Below the pieces are notes generated by a model. The model worked only from the letters and a program-made list of their open reading frames with translations, was not told the origin of the DNA and searched no databases. Position numbers and translations under genes: made by a program. Source: Nonomuraea glycinis (GTDB lineage Bacteria; Actinomycetota; Actinomycetes; Streptosporangiales; Streptosporangiaceae). From it: a DNA stretch of 64,000 bases. The stretch spans positions 62,001 through 126,000 of the forward strand of contig NZ_BMNK01000013.1 of NCBI RefSeq assembly GCF_014646515.1. The letters run 5' to 3'. Below, in pieces: positions 15,664-24,610 of the stretch (the first letter of the stretch is position 1; each line of letters opens with the position of its first letter).

Positions 15664-17628
15664 ATGCGCCATGGTGGAGCCGTGTCGGCTGAGGGCTCGT
15701 CCAAGGCTCGCCGTGAGGGGCGCGCCTACCCGCTGGGAATGTCGTTCCGCGCCGCGCGAGAGGCGGCCGCGGCGGTGCGCCGCGCTGAGTGCGGCCGTGC
15801 GGTGATCGATACGCTGCGCCCCCGGGGGGTCTCCGGGCTGATCCGGTCCCGGGCTCCGCTGCCGCTGCTCCTGTACGTGGCCGCGCGGGACGGGCGGCTC
15901 GTCTGGCGGGACGCCGACGCGTTCGCGGTGCTGGAGTCCCCGCGCGACTCGCGGCTCAGCGGCAGGCCGGGCGGGCTGCTGCGGCACGTGGACAGGCGCT
16001 GGGATCTCGTGATGTTCGCCGGGCCGCCGGCCCTGCTGCAGCTCCTGGCGTTGACCACGGTGCCGGTGGGGATGGTGTGGGGGTGGTCGGCCTGGCTGCT
16101 GGGGGCCGGGGTGCTGTGCTGCCTGCTGGCGCTGCTGTACGTCGCCCTGATGATGGCCGGGATGCTCGGCACCATGATCGTCAGGTGGATCCGGGATGCC
16201 CGCCGTGGTGCGGACCGGTGGGCGGCCGAGGAGATGCGGTTCCTGCACTGGTCCATGCCGCTGTGTCACTGCGCCGATCCTGAGACGGCGCCCGCGCTGC
16301 TCAACCAGGTCACCGAACGGCTGCGCGGGCTGGTGCGCGCCCAGGTCGCGCGGGCGGTCGGCGACGTGCGCGCGCGTACGGAGACGGTCGAGGTCGACGA
16401 ACCGCTGCTCTGCCTCCTCGACGGCGCGACGACCACGCGGATGCGGACGGCCATCACGGTGGCGGCCAGGGGCGCCGGTGCGGCCGGGGTGACGTTCCTG
16501 GCGACGGGCTCCGGGTCGGACGTGCGCCCGCCGAAGATCACTGGCCTGGGCTCGGGGCTGGCCCTCTACGCGTTCGCGGTCGCGGTCATCATGGCGGCCG
16601 AGGCGTACGTACTGGCGGATTTCGAGCAGGCGGAGTGCGCGCCCGCCTGCGACGGCCGGCCCGCCACCTACGGCACCGCGTTCCGCTGGCTCGCCTGGCG
16701 GCTGATCGGCGGCAATCCACCGGATCTCGTGCCCGCCACCTCCCAGGCGTGGGTGGTCGGGTGGCTCAACACGCTGCTCGGGATCATGGCCGTGCTGCTG
16801 TTCGTGGTCGCGGTGTGGCGATCGCCTGAGGTGAACACGGAGCGGCATCGACGTTTCCGGAAGGAGATGGAGCCGGTGCTCGGCACGTCAACCGTACTGA
16901 TCATGGTCGCCACGCCGGAGGAGCGGCAGGCCGTGATCGAGGCCGTCACCGGGGTCACGAAAGCGGCGCCGATCCGCCGCAACCTGGACCTGCACACCGC
17001 GTTCGAACTGGGTGTGGTGAGCCGTGCCCGGGTGCTGCTCGCGCAGACCCGCCCCGGGAGCGTGGATCCCGGCGGCGCCATGCTGACCGCCAAGTCGCTG
17101 ATCGAACAGCTCAACCCCGACTATCTGCTGCTCACCGGCATCTGCTTCGGCCTGCGTGAGGACAAGCAGCGACTCGGGGACATCCTGGTGTGCACCCAGT
17201 TACGGGTCATGGATCACAAGAAGATCGCCGAGTACACGCCGGGGGAACCGGTCGAGATCATGCGCGGCGATCGGGTCGCGCCGTCGGTGACCCTCCTCGA
17301 CCGGTGCCAGAGCGCCAGGCTGACCCAGGACGGGCCGAAGGTGCATTTGGGCCCGATGCTGTCCGGGAACGTGCTGCTGAACTCGCCGACGATCCGCGCC
17401 CGCCTGATCGAGGCGGAGCCGGACGGGATCGGCGGCGAGATGGAAGGGCTGGGGGTCTACGCGGCGGCGGCCAGGGAGAAGGTCGACTGGATCGTGGTCA
17501 AGGCGATCTGCGACTGGGGGATGGGCAAGAACGACGACTGGCACGAGGTGGCGGCGCGCAACGCGGCGGAGTTCGTCCTGGATGTGCTGGGCAACGGCGG
17601 ACTGGACCAGCCGCCCAAGCGATCCTGA
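15664..17628 (+). CDS. Membrane-tethered nucleoside phosphorylase-like fusion
   Basis: 654 residues from ATG 15664 (GTG 15682 is an alternative). The N-terminal ~400 residues carry about four TM helices: two near residues 115-175 (LLQLLALTTVPVGMVWGW, LLGAGVLCCLLALLYVALMM), one near 300 and one near 375. The C-terminal ~240 residues are a nucleoside phosphorylase/nucleosidase domain: VLIMVATPEERQAVIEAV, PDYLLLTGICFGLRED, GDILVCTQL, and IGGEMEGLGVYAAA...WIVVKAICDWG with the EMEG substrate motif and catalytic Asp. Such membrane-linked domains are predicted effectors in conflict systems, degrading nucleosides or NAD-like molecules. It lies between the NUDIX regulator and the vWA gene. Confidence 0.85.
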   Translation: MRHGGAVSAEGSSKARREGRAYPLGMSFRAAREAAAAVRRAECGRAVIDTLRPRGVSGLIRSRAPLPLLLYVAARDGRLVWRDADAFAVLESPRDSRLSGRPGGLLRHVDRRWDLVMFAGPPALLQLLALTTVPVGMVWGWSAWLLGAGVLCCLLALLYVALMMAGMLGTMIVRWIRDARRGADRWAAEEMRFLHWSMPLCHCADPETAPALLNQVTERLRGLVRAQVARAVGDVRARTETVEVDEPLLCLLDGATTTRMRTAITVAARGAGAAGVTFLATGSGSDVRPPKITGLGSGLALYAFAVAVIMAAEAYVLADFEQAECAPACDGRPATYGTAFRWLAWRLIGGNPPDLVPATSQAWVVGWLNTLLGIMAVLLFVVAVWRSPEVNTERHRRFRKEMEPVLGTSTVLIMVATPEERQAVIEAVTGVTKAAPIRRNLDLHTAFELGVVSRARVLLAQTRPGSVDPGGAMLTAKSLIEQLNPDYLLLTGICFGLREDKQRLGDILVCTQLRVMDHKKIAEYTPGEPVEIMRGDRVAPSVTLLDRCQSARLTQDGPKVHLGPMLSGNVLLNSPTIRARLIEAEPDGIGGEMEGLGVYAAAAREKVDWIVVKAICDWGMGKNDDWHEVAARNAAEFVLDVLGNGGLDQPPKRS

Positions 17629-17639
17629 CCTATCGGTTT

Positions 17640-17660
17640 TTTAGGTCATGTTGACTTAAA
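17640..17660. promoter_or_regulatory. NUDIX-regulator operator-like site C
   Basis: TTTAGGTC-ATGTT-GACTTAAA begins 12 bases after the phosphorylase stop. Same arm and spacer layout as sites A, B and D; begins 34 bases before site D. Confidence 0.65.
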
Positions 17661-17673
17661 GCACGCGTGCCCT

Positions 17674-17694
17674 ATATGGTCCAAGTGACCTTAA
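17674..17694. promoter_or_regulatory. NUDIX-regulator operator-like site D
   Basis: ATATGGTC-CAAGT-GACCTTAA. Together with site C it forms the promoter-proximal pair of the vWA/Hsp70/GTPase genes, about 157 bases before the vWA start. That leaves a long leader in which I see no gene. Confidence 0.65.
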
Positions 17695-17850
17695 GGGAAC
17701 GCTCGGTCGTCGGGCAGCCTATTCGTGCTGCCTTTCCGATATGCGTGCTGCATCACGCATATCAAAATGAAGCTGTTGCTGATCATTTCTCCGCAGCGGC
17801 GAGTGGCGTCATATCCTCATCTCTCACGCCTGTCGTGGTGGAGGTCAATG

Positions 17851-18627
17851 ATGGTGGGAAATCGCCCCCAACTCCCGGGGAAATCCCCCGGGCGGCTGCC
17901 CGGCGGTGTTGGTGGGGGCCTGCCGGGCAGTTCGGGAGGATTATCCGGGATTGCCATAATCGGTGTGCTTTTCTTGGCGGTGGCCGCCGCAGGGGTGATC
18001 TGGTACCTGAACGGCGGCGGGCAGCGCGCATCGCTGGGCGAGGCGACTCTGGCCGGGGCGCGGCAGGTGCAAGGGGTCGTCTGTCTCGACGTGGCCGGCG
18101 ACTTCTCCGGGTCGATGGACGACAGCGTCGAGATGAGGGACGAGGCGCTGGCCCTGCTCAAGCCCTTCATGGCCCGCGAGCTGCGGCCGGACGACCTGCT
18201 GGCGTCGGTGACGTTCGCCCGTACGGCCTCGCTGACCCTCCCCCCGACCCCGGTGGGCAGTCTCGCGGAGGCCGTCGAAGAGCCGGGGAGTCAGGAGGAC
18301 GGGCAGTACACGTACTTCATCCCGGCGCTCAAGGCGCTGGATCGCGCGCACGCCGAGGACGGTGAGAAGTGTGTCAGGCGGGTGCTCGTCGCGATCACCG
18401 ACGGGGAGTTCGAGGACGACGTGGACAAGCTCGTGCCGCTCGTCCGCCACTTCGACCTGGTTTACCTGGCCGTGCCCGACGAGGCGACCGGCTACCGGCC
18501 GACGGTCTTCACCGATGCCCGGCTGGCCGCCGTCGTCACCGAGGGCTTCGACAGCGCCGAGGAGCTCAGCCTGCTGTACGGCAAGGCGCTCGCCGCGGCC
18601 ACCGGTCAGCGGCTCGCGCGTGAATAG
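17851..18627 (+). CDS. Membrane-anchored von Willebrand factor A domain protein
   Basis: 258 residues. ATG 17851 has GGAGG at a good distance; the adjacent ATG 17848 is too close. A Gly/Pro-rich cytoplasmic N-terminus (residues 1-32) precedes one TM helix (33-53). The vWA domain then shows a MIDAS-type DxSxS (D84, S86, S88 in GDFSGSMDD), ITDGEFEDD for the distal Asp, and VYLAVP. Metal-dependent protein binding is expected. In this orientation the vWA domain would be outside the cell or, if the helix is a reverse anchor, inside; the sequence does not settle it. First gene behind operator sites C and D. Confidence 0.85.
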   Translation: MVGNRPQLPGKSPGRLPGGVGGGLPGSSGGLSGIAIIGVLFLAVAAAGVIWYLNGGGQRASLGEATLAGARQVQGVVCLDVAGDFSGSMDDSVEMRDEALALLKPFMARELRPDDLLASVTFARTASLTLPPTPVGSLAEAVEEPGSQEDGQYTYFIPALKALDRAHAEDGEKCVRRVLVAITDGEFEDDVDKLVPLVRHFDLVYLAVPDEATGYRPTVFTDARLAAVVTEGFDSAEELSLLYGKALAAATGQRLARE

Positions 18628-18780
18628 GCCGAAATCTCGAATAAGCGCAGCCCGGATTCCAGTAAGCCCCGTTACCGAAGAGTTTTCACGTTGGAATGGC
18701 ATGCTTTTGTGGTATTCAGCGCGGCACATACTGGATACACTGCGGTGCACAAATTCCCCCGGAGAAAGCGGAAAGCCGCT

Positions 18781-19338
18781 ATGACGATCCCCCCGACAAC
18801 TCCAGAGTCCCCCGATATGGGGGATATGTCGGATATCTCCTTAGTGACGGCTCTCGACCGGTTGACCGAGGAGATCAGGACCAAGTTCCAGCATGATGTG
18901 GACCGTTCCAATCATCGCGAGCAGATCATCGACCGCCTCTTCGAGGAGAACAAGGCCCTGCGCCACGGCCTCCTGCAAGAGGCGCTGACGCCGGTGCGGA
19001 CCGGCCTCTACCGCCTGTACGACCTCACCGGGCGGGAGGCGGCCAGGCTCCGCGACCGGCCGGAGGACGACGGCCACGTCAGCTCCCTCCTGGAGGCGAT
19101 CGCCGCCGAGGTGGCCGAGGTGCTGGCCAGGACCGGAGCCGACCTGCTCGACGTCGCGCCGGGCGAGCCGTACGACGCGGCCAGGCATCGGGCGACCCGG
19201 ACCCAGCCGGGGCCGGCGGGGCAGGTCCTGGCGGTGGTCGCGGCAGGTTTCCACCAGGGGGAGCGCGTGCTGCGCAAGGCGGACGTGGTGGTCGGCGAGG
19301 CCCCCGCGCAGGCGGACCAGCAGAGGAAGGACGGATAA
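18781..19338 (+). CDS. GrpE-like nucleotide exchange factor
   Basis: 185 residues from ATG 18781 after GGAAAG. A charged, coiled-coil N-terminal half (LTEEIRTKFQHDVDRSNHREQIIDRLFEENKALRHGL) and a C-terminal beta region (GEPYDAARHRATRTQPGPAGQVLAVVAAGFHQGERVLRKADVVVGE) reproduce the GrpE layout. The latter matches the usual GY.....VLRPA.V.V segment. It ends immediately before the Hsp70 ATG (TAAATG), so the two are surely cotranscribed. GrpE releases ADP from its partner Hsp70. This is a dedicated copy, not the housekeeping grpE, because no dnaJ or hspR is present. Confidence 0.85.
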   Translation: MTIPPTTPESPDMGDMSDISLVTALDRLTEEIRTKFQHDVDRSNHREQIIDRLFEENKALRHGLLQEALTPVRTGLYRLYDLTGREAARLRDRPEDDGHVSSLLEAIAAEVAEVLARTGADLLDVAPGEPYDAARHRATRTQPGPAGQVLAVVAAGFHQGERVLRKADVVVGEAPAQADQQRKDG

Positions 19339-20922
19339 ATGGCCGTATACGGGATCGACCTCGGCACCACGTACTCCTGCATCGCCAGCATCGACCAGGT
19401 CGGCCGGGCCGAGGTGCACCGCAACAGCGAAGGCTCCGACACCACGCCCTCGGTGATCTTCTTCGAGACCCCCGACAACGTCGTGGTCGGCCAGTACGCG
19501 AAAGACAGCGCTGTCCTGAAGCCCGGCCTCGTGATCAGCAGGATCAAGCGCGACATGGGCCAGGACGCCCCCAGGACACTGCACGGCAAGCCGTACTCGC
19601 CGGAGGAGATCTCCGCGTTCGTGCTCCGCAAGCTGGCCAAGGACGCGCAGGTGGCGACCGGGGAGACCGTGTCGGACGTGGTCATCACCGTCCCGGCCTA
19701 CTTCGGCGCGGCCGAGCGCGACGCCACCAGGAAGGCCGGCGGCGTCGCCGGGCTGAACGTGATCGACATCATCTCCGAGCCCATCGCCGCCGCCATCACC
19801 TACGGCGTGCTCAAGCCGGAGCAGGACTGCCACATCCTCGTCTACGACCTCGGCGGGGGCACGTTCGACACGACCGTCATGACCCTGCGCGGCGGCAACA
19901 TCGAGGTCGTGTGCACCGACGGCGACCATGACCTCGGCGGCACCAACTGGGACGACACCCTGGTCCAGTACCTGGCGGACAGCTTCCAGCAGCAGCACCC
20001 GGACGTCAGTGCCCCGCTCGACAGCGACGAGACCGAGCAGGACCTGCGCAACATCGCGGAAGACCTCAAGAAGACCCTGTCCACCCGGATCAAGCACACC
20101 GCCCGCGTGATGCACGAGGGGCGCGTGACCGCGGTCGAGCTCACCCGGGCGGAGTTCGAGTCGCTCACCCAGAACCTGCTGGAGCGCACCCTGAGCATCA
20201 CCCGCCGGACCGTGGAGACGGCGCGGGCGAAGGGGGTCGACTCCTTCCAGCACCTGGTCCTGGTCGGCGGCCTGTCCAGGATGCCCGCGGTGGCCGAGGC
20301 CCTGCAGAAGGAGTTCGGCCTGACGCCCCAGCTCCAGGACCCCGACCTGGCGGTGGCGAAGGGCGCCGCGCTCTACGCCTTCGAGGAGACCTTCCGGCGG
20401 CTGCTGAGCTCGGGACAGCAGGCCGAGGCCGAGGCGATGGCGCTGGAAGCGGGGCTGTCCGAGACGCAGCGCCGGCAGATCGAGGGACGGACGATCAAGA
20501 CGGTCGCCTCGCGCGCCTTCGGCATCATCGCCACCCGAGGCACCCAGCGGCAGCGCTACGTCGCCCATCTCGTGCACGCCAACGACTCGCTGCCGGCCTC
20601 CGTCACCGAGGGCTTCGCCACCCTCGACGACAACCAGGCGACCGTCGCCATCCGGGTGATGGAGCAGGCGGGCAGCGCCGAGTCCGACGAGGTCGACGAC
20701 AACACCACGATCGGCGAAGGGGAGCTGCGCATCCCGCCCGGCAAGCCCAAGGGCTTCCCGATCGAGGTGACGTTCACCCTGGACGCCTCGGGGCTGCTGC
20801 ACGTCACCGCGCGCGAGAACGAGAAGGGCCGGCAGCTGGATCTCGACATCCAGATCGGCGGCATGTCCGAGGAGGAGGTCGCCTCGTCGCGGGCCTCGCT
20901 GTCCGAGATCCGTGTGGACTGA
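19339..20922 (+). CDS. Divergent Hsp70 without the C-terminal lid
   Basis: 527 residues. The N-terminal ATPase domain is complete: YGIDLGTTYSCIA (phosphate 1), VYDLGGGTFDTTVM (phosphate 2), and VLVGGLSRMPAVAEAL (adenosine). The usual hydrophobic interdomain linker is replaced by a longer helical stretch (EETFRRLLSSGQQAEAEAMALEAGLSE...). A beta substrate-binding domain follows (GEGELRIPPG, GFPIEVTFTLDASGLLHVTA). The protein stops after it, so the ~100-residue alpha lid of DnaK is absent. With its own GrpE next door it is probably a specialised chaperone that controls assembly of the neighbouring GTPases or effector. Confidence 0.9.
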   Translation: MAVYGIDLGTTYSCIASIDQVGRAEVHRNSEGSDTTPSVIFFETPDNVVVGQYAKDSAVLKPGLVISRIKRDMGQDAPRTLHGKPYSPEEISAFVLRKLAKDAQVATGETVSDVVITVPAYFGAAERDATRKAGGVAGLNVIDIISEPIAAAITYGVLKPEQDCHILVYDLGGGTFDTTVMTLRGGNIEVVCTDGDHDLGGTNWDDTLVQYLADSFQQQHPDVSAPLDSDETEQDLRNIAEDLKKTLSTRIKHTARVMHEGRVTAVELTRAEFESLTQNLLERTLSITRRTVETARAKGVDSFQHLVLVGGLSRMPAVAEALQKEFGLTPQLQDPDLAVAKGAALYAFEETFRRLLSSGQQAEAEAMALEAGLSETQRRQIEGRTIKTVASRAFGIIATRGTQRQRYVAHLVHANDSLPASVTEGFATLDDNQATVAIRVMEQAGSAESDEVDDNTTIGEGELRIPPGKPKGFPIEVTFTLDASGLLHVTARENEKGRQLDLDIQIGGMSEEEVASSRASLSEIRVD

Positions 20923-20925
20923 CCT

Positions 20926-23439
20926 ATGCCGTTCGACGAGGAGCGGTACGTCCGGGAAGTGCTGGATCCGGCCCGGCAGGCCGGTGGCACGCCCCCGGTG
21001 GACCTGTGCCGGCGCTACCAGATCACGGAGGCGATGAGCGCCGCCGAGGTCACCGAGACCGTGCGGCAGGTCCGGCAGTGCTGGCGGCGTTCGCGGCAGA
21101 TGCTCAAGTTCCGCAAGCTGATCGACGCCCTGGAGGCCGACCACGCCCAGCGCTACACGTCGGTCTTCAAGGCGGCGGCGGACGGCGACATCGACCCGGT
21201 GCGCGCCGAGATCAAGCAGGCCGCCGAGCGGGACAGGCAGCGCCTGGCGGATCTGCGGCGGCGGCTGGACGACGCGGCGGGAAAGCTCCGGCTGCTGCCG
21301 CCCGACGTCGTCGCGAGCATCGGCACGTCGGCCGGGCTCGGCGCCCAGGCCGCCGAGAGCCTGGCCGCCGAGCTCGGCATCGAGGTGCGCGAGCCCGACC
21401 AGCTCCCGCAGTCACCGCCGTACGCGGCCTACGCCGAGATCCGTACGGCCCTCGACACGCTGGCCCAGCGGCACCTGGCCGGGTTCGTCTTCCCCGATAC
21501 CCCGACCGGCCTCCGGGTCATGGGCGACATTTCCGGCATCTTGGAGCAGGTGGCCAAGGCCGAGGAGCGGGAGCAGCGCAAGCCACGGGGGCCACGGACG
21601 GTGAGCGCGGAAATGATCTTCGCTGCCCTGCGCAGCACCCCCGACCCCGCGGCGCTCCTGCGCTACGACATCGCCGCCAGGCTCCGTGAACGCGTCCGCG
21701 AGCATCCGTACGACGACACGCTGATGCGGCACGTCACCGACGACCTCGGCCTCGACCCGGGCGAGGCCAAGCGGCTGGTCTACGCGATCCGCCAGGAGAG
21801 CGGCGTGCCGGGCGGCCCGGTGGGCCGGCTGCGCGAGCTGGTGGACACGGGCAAGATCCAGGCGGCCGTGGACTTCGTCGAGGCGCTCCCGGCCGAGGCG
21901 CTGACCGGCGACGCCGCCGAACTGGCCGCCGAGGTGCGGGCCCGGCTGGCCAAGGCCGTCCGGTTACGCGACGCGGCGCGGACGGAGGCCGACTCCGACC
22001 AGGCGTGGCTGATGCTGGAGGACGCCCTGCGCCGGGCCCCGGACCTGTCGGGAGCCGGGGATCTGCTCGCCGGGCTCGCGCCACGGCCGCCGGGCGAGGT
22101 GCGGGCCCGGCTGCACGGCGACGTGGTGGCCATCGGCTGGCAGCCGTCGCCGTCGCGGGCGGGCGACATCGCCTACGAGGTCTACCGCAACGGGGTCCCG
22201 TTCGCCGAGGTGACGCGGCCGAGCGCCTCCGACGAGCGCCCGCCGGTCAACACCCCCGTCACCTACGCGGTCGCGGCCCGGCGCGGGCAGGCCACGTCGG
22301 TGCCGGTGACCTGCCCGCCGCTGACGTACCGGCCCGAGCCGGAGGACGTGCGGCTGACCGCGATCGACGGGGTCGTCACCGGTCAGTGGCGCGCCCCCGC
22401 CGAGGTGCTGCGCGTCGTCGTCGAGCGCGACGGCAGGCCCGTCCGGGTGGAGGGATCCGGGTTCCGTGACCGTGAGGTGCGCAACGGGACCACCTATGAC
22501 TACCTCGTCGCGGCGGTCTACCCCGACGGCCGGGGCGAGGTCACCACGCCAGGGCTGCGGCGCTCCGTCACGCCGCGGGCGAAGCCGGTGCCGGTCGCCG
22601 CCTTCACGGTCGAGTCCGGCCGGGGCGAGCTGCTGGTCCGCTGCACCGAGCCGCCGTCGGGCGTGCTGGAGTTCGTGCTCCTCGCGGCCGAGCCACGCTG
22701 GCCGTACGGGACGACCGTGCCGATCGCGGACGTCCGCGCGGCCGGTCGCGTCCTGCCGGCCACCGCCACCGGCGACGGGTACGTGCTGCGCTCGGCCGGG
22801 ACGTCCGGCGTGCTGCTGGCCGTCACCGTCGTGGCGGACAGCGCGACCATCGGCGCGCACCGCGAGCACGTCGATCTGCCCGCGCCGCAAGGGGTGAGCG
22901 CCGTACGTCGCGGCGGCACGGTGCACCTCGGCCTGGAGTGGCCCAAGGACGTGCCGGAGATCGAGGTGCGGTGGGACAGGCGGAGCCTGATCGTCACGTC
23001 GGCGGCCTACCGGTCGCAGGGCGGCATCCGCCTCGACATCCCCGAGGGCGAGGCGCCGATCCTGGAGCTGGCCCCGACGACCGTGGTGAAGGGCGTCCGG
23101 GTGCGCGGCCCGGCGGTGCGGGTGCCGCTCGCCGCCGTCGTGCCGCTCCGCTACGACGTGCGCCACGAGGGCCCGTTCTGGCAGCGTCAGCTGGTCGTGG
23201 ACCTGACCTGCGAGCAGCCGGCCCGGGTGACCAGGCTCGTCCTGGTGATCAAAGCGGGCCGGATCCAGCCCGGCTCGCCCGACGACGGGCGCGTGCTCGC
23301 CGAGTGGGCCGACCTCAGCCCACCGGCGCGACTCGTCGTCCCGATGCCCAAGCAGCCGAAACCCTACTGGGTGCGCTGCTTCGCCGAAGGGCCGGTCGAG
23401 CTCATCGATCCACCCGTACGCGTCCTGAAAGTGGGATGA
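20926..23439 (+). CDS. Large scaffold protein of the Hsp70/GTPase locus
   Basis: 837 residues. The first ~380 residues are helical and strongly charged (RRSRQMLKFRKLIDALEADHAQRY, IKQAAERDRQRLADLRRRLDDAAG), including a possible J-like or adaptor region at the start (MPFDEERYVREVLDPARQ). From about residue 385 to the end it becomes beta-rich, with several FN3/Ig-like units (VAIGWQPSPSRAGDIAYEVYRNG; VTGQWRAPAEVLRVVVERDG; TTYDYLVAAVYPDG). No signal peptide or TM helix, so it should be cytoplasmic. It lies three bases after the Hsp70 gene. Function unrecognised; a docking scaffold is an inference. Confidence 0.8.
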   Translation: MPFDEERYVREVLDPARQAGGTPPVDLCRRYQITEAMSAAEVTETVRQVRQCWRRSRQMLKFRKLIDALEADHAQRYTSVFKAAADGDIDPVRAEIKQAAERDRQRLADLRRRLDDAAGKLRLLPPDVVASIGTSAGLGAQAAESLAAELGIEVREPDQLPQSPPYAAYAEIRTALDTLAQRHLAGFVFPDTPTGLRVMGDISGILEQVAKAEEREQRKPRGPRTVSAEMIFAALRSTPDPAALLRYDIAARLRERVREHPYDDTLMRHVTDDLGLDPGEAKRLVYAIRQESGVPGGPVGRLRELVDTGKIQAAVDFVEALPAEALTGDAAELAAEVRARLAKAVRLRDAARTEADSDQAWLMLEDALRRAPDLSGAGDLLAGLAPRPPGEVRARLHGDVVAIGWQPSPSRAGDIAYEVYRNGVPFAEVTRPSASDERPPVNTPVTYAVAARRGQATSVPVTCPPLTYRPEPEDVRLTAIDGVVTGQWRAPAEVLRVVVERDGRPVRVEGSGFRDREVRNGTTYDYLVAAVYPDGRGEVTTPGLRRSVTPRAKPVPVAAFTVESGRGELLVRCTEPPSGVLEFVLLAAEPRWPYGTTVPIADVRAAGRVLPATATGDGYVLRSAGTSGVLLAVTVVADSATIGAHREHVDLPAPQGVSAVRRGGTVHLGLEWPKDVPEIEVRWDRRSLIVTSAAYRSQGGIRLDIPEGEAPILELAPTTVVKGVRVRGPAVRVPLAAVVPLRYDVRHEGPFWQRQLVVDLTCEQPARVTRLVLVIKAGRIQPGSPDDGRVLAEWADLSPPARLVVPMPKQPKPYWVRCFAEGPVELIDPPVRVLKVG

Positions 23440-23443
23440 GCCG

Positions 23444-24604
23444 ATGATCACCTGCCCGTACTGCTTCGTGAAGGTGGCGCCCGCTCGGATCGCGTTCCGC
23501 TGCCTGGGCAAGAGCGGCCGGACCGAGGGCTGCGAGCCGCGGCCGGACGAGGTGCTGGGCGCGTTCCGCGGCGGCGCCGCGCCGGCGTTGCCGCCGGTCT
23601 TCTCCGTGCGGCGGCCGGGGCGGCGCGCCCTGTGCCCCGCCTGCTCCCGGGAGACGGCCTGGCGGGTCTGCCCGTCGTGCCACAGCAGGCTGGCGACCGA
23701 ATACTGCGCCAATCCGGGGAAGATCGTCGCTCTCGTCGGGGCGAAGCACGCGGGCAAGAGCACCTACATCGCGGTCCTGATCCACGAGCTGATGAACCGC
23801 ATCGGCGAGGAGCTCAACGCCTCGCTCGTGCCCTGCGACGACCGGACGATCGAACGCTACAAGACGGACTTCGCCCGGCCGCTCTACGGTGACCACACGC
23901 TCCTGGACGCCACCCAGTCGGCGGAGGGCGCCCCTCGTGACCCGCTGGTCTACCTGCTCACCCGCACCGTGGGCCGGATGCGCCGCCGGACCGCCTCGCT
24001 GACCCTGGTCCTGTTCGACACGGCCGGGGAGGACCTGCGCGAGCGGGAGATGAGCGAGCTGCATCTGCGCTACCTGAGCGCGGCCGACGCGGTCATCTTC
24101 CTGCTGGACCCGCTGGAGCTGTCCGGCGCGCAGGCGGCGCTGCACACCTCGGCCAGAGAGCGCGGCGGGACGCTCGCCAACGACCTGATGAGCGACCAGA
24201 TGGACGTCGTCGTCCGGGTCACCGAGCTCCTGCGCAAGCGGAACAACGGGCGGCTGTCCATCCCGGCCGCCGTGGCCCTCAGCAAGATCGACGAGCTGCG
24301 GGCGTCGATGGAGCGCCAGTCGGCGCTGCACCGCACCCGCGACCCGGCCGGCGCGCTCGACCTGGACGACCGGGAGGCCGTGGACGAGCAGGTCCGCGCG
24401 CTGCTGCACCAGTGGCAGGCGGGCATGATCGACCGCTACCTGAGCCAGCAGTACGACGACTACGCCTTGTTCGGGCTGTCGGCCCTCGGCGACGTGCCGG
24501 AGGGCAAGACGGTGGCACGCAGCGGAATCCGCCCCTATCGCGTCGAAGACCCGCTGCTGTGGCTGCTGTACCGGTTCAAGATGCTCGACGGCATACGGAG
24601 GTAG
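23444..24604 (+). CDS. Zinc-ribbon GTPase of double-GTPase type (soluble partner)
   Basis: 386 residues. The N-terminus starts with a CxxC knuckle (TCPYC, residues 3-7) and has a second zinc-ribbon set, LCPACSRE...VCPSCHS, at 63-80. The GTPase domain has a P-loop GAKHAGKS (99-106), switch II DTAGED (192-197), LLDP, and SKID in place of NKxD (280-283), giving guanine specificity. This matches what I recall of the Pfam double-GTPase (DO-GTPase) families from predicted conflict systems. It is preceded by the scaffold gene with four bases between and followed by the GAP1-like gene. No TM helix. Confidence 0.87.
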   Translation: MITCPYCFVKVAPARIAFRCLGKSGRTEGCEPRPDEVLGAFRGGAAPALPPVFSVRRPGRRALCPACSRETAWRVCPSCHSRLATEYCANPGKIVALVGAKHAGKSTYIAVLIHELMNRIGEELNASLVPCDDRTIERYKTDFARPLYGDHTLLDATQSAEGAPRDPLVYLLTRTVGRMRRRTASLTLVLFDTAGEDLREREMSELHLRYLSAADAVIFLLDPLELSGAQAALHTSARERGGTLANDLMSDQMDVVVRVTELLRKRNNGRLSIPAAVALSKIDELRASMERQSALHRTRDPAGALDLDDREAVDEQVRALLHQWQAGMIDRYLSQQYDDYALFGLSALGDVPEGKTVARSGIRPYRVEDPLLWLLYRFKMLDGIRR

Positions 24605-24610
24605 AACGTC

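Noticed and set aside
17725..17850. An N-terminal extension of the vWA protein from ATG 17725
   Set aside because: The extra 42 residues lack coding character, and GGAGG sits just before ATG 17851.
18841..21144. A 767-codon minus-strand open frame across the Hsp70/GrpE genes
   Set aside because: It is antisense to genes with clear domains; Arg/Gly/Leu-rich low-complexity translation is typical of high-GC mirror frames.
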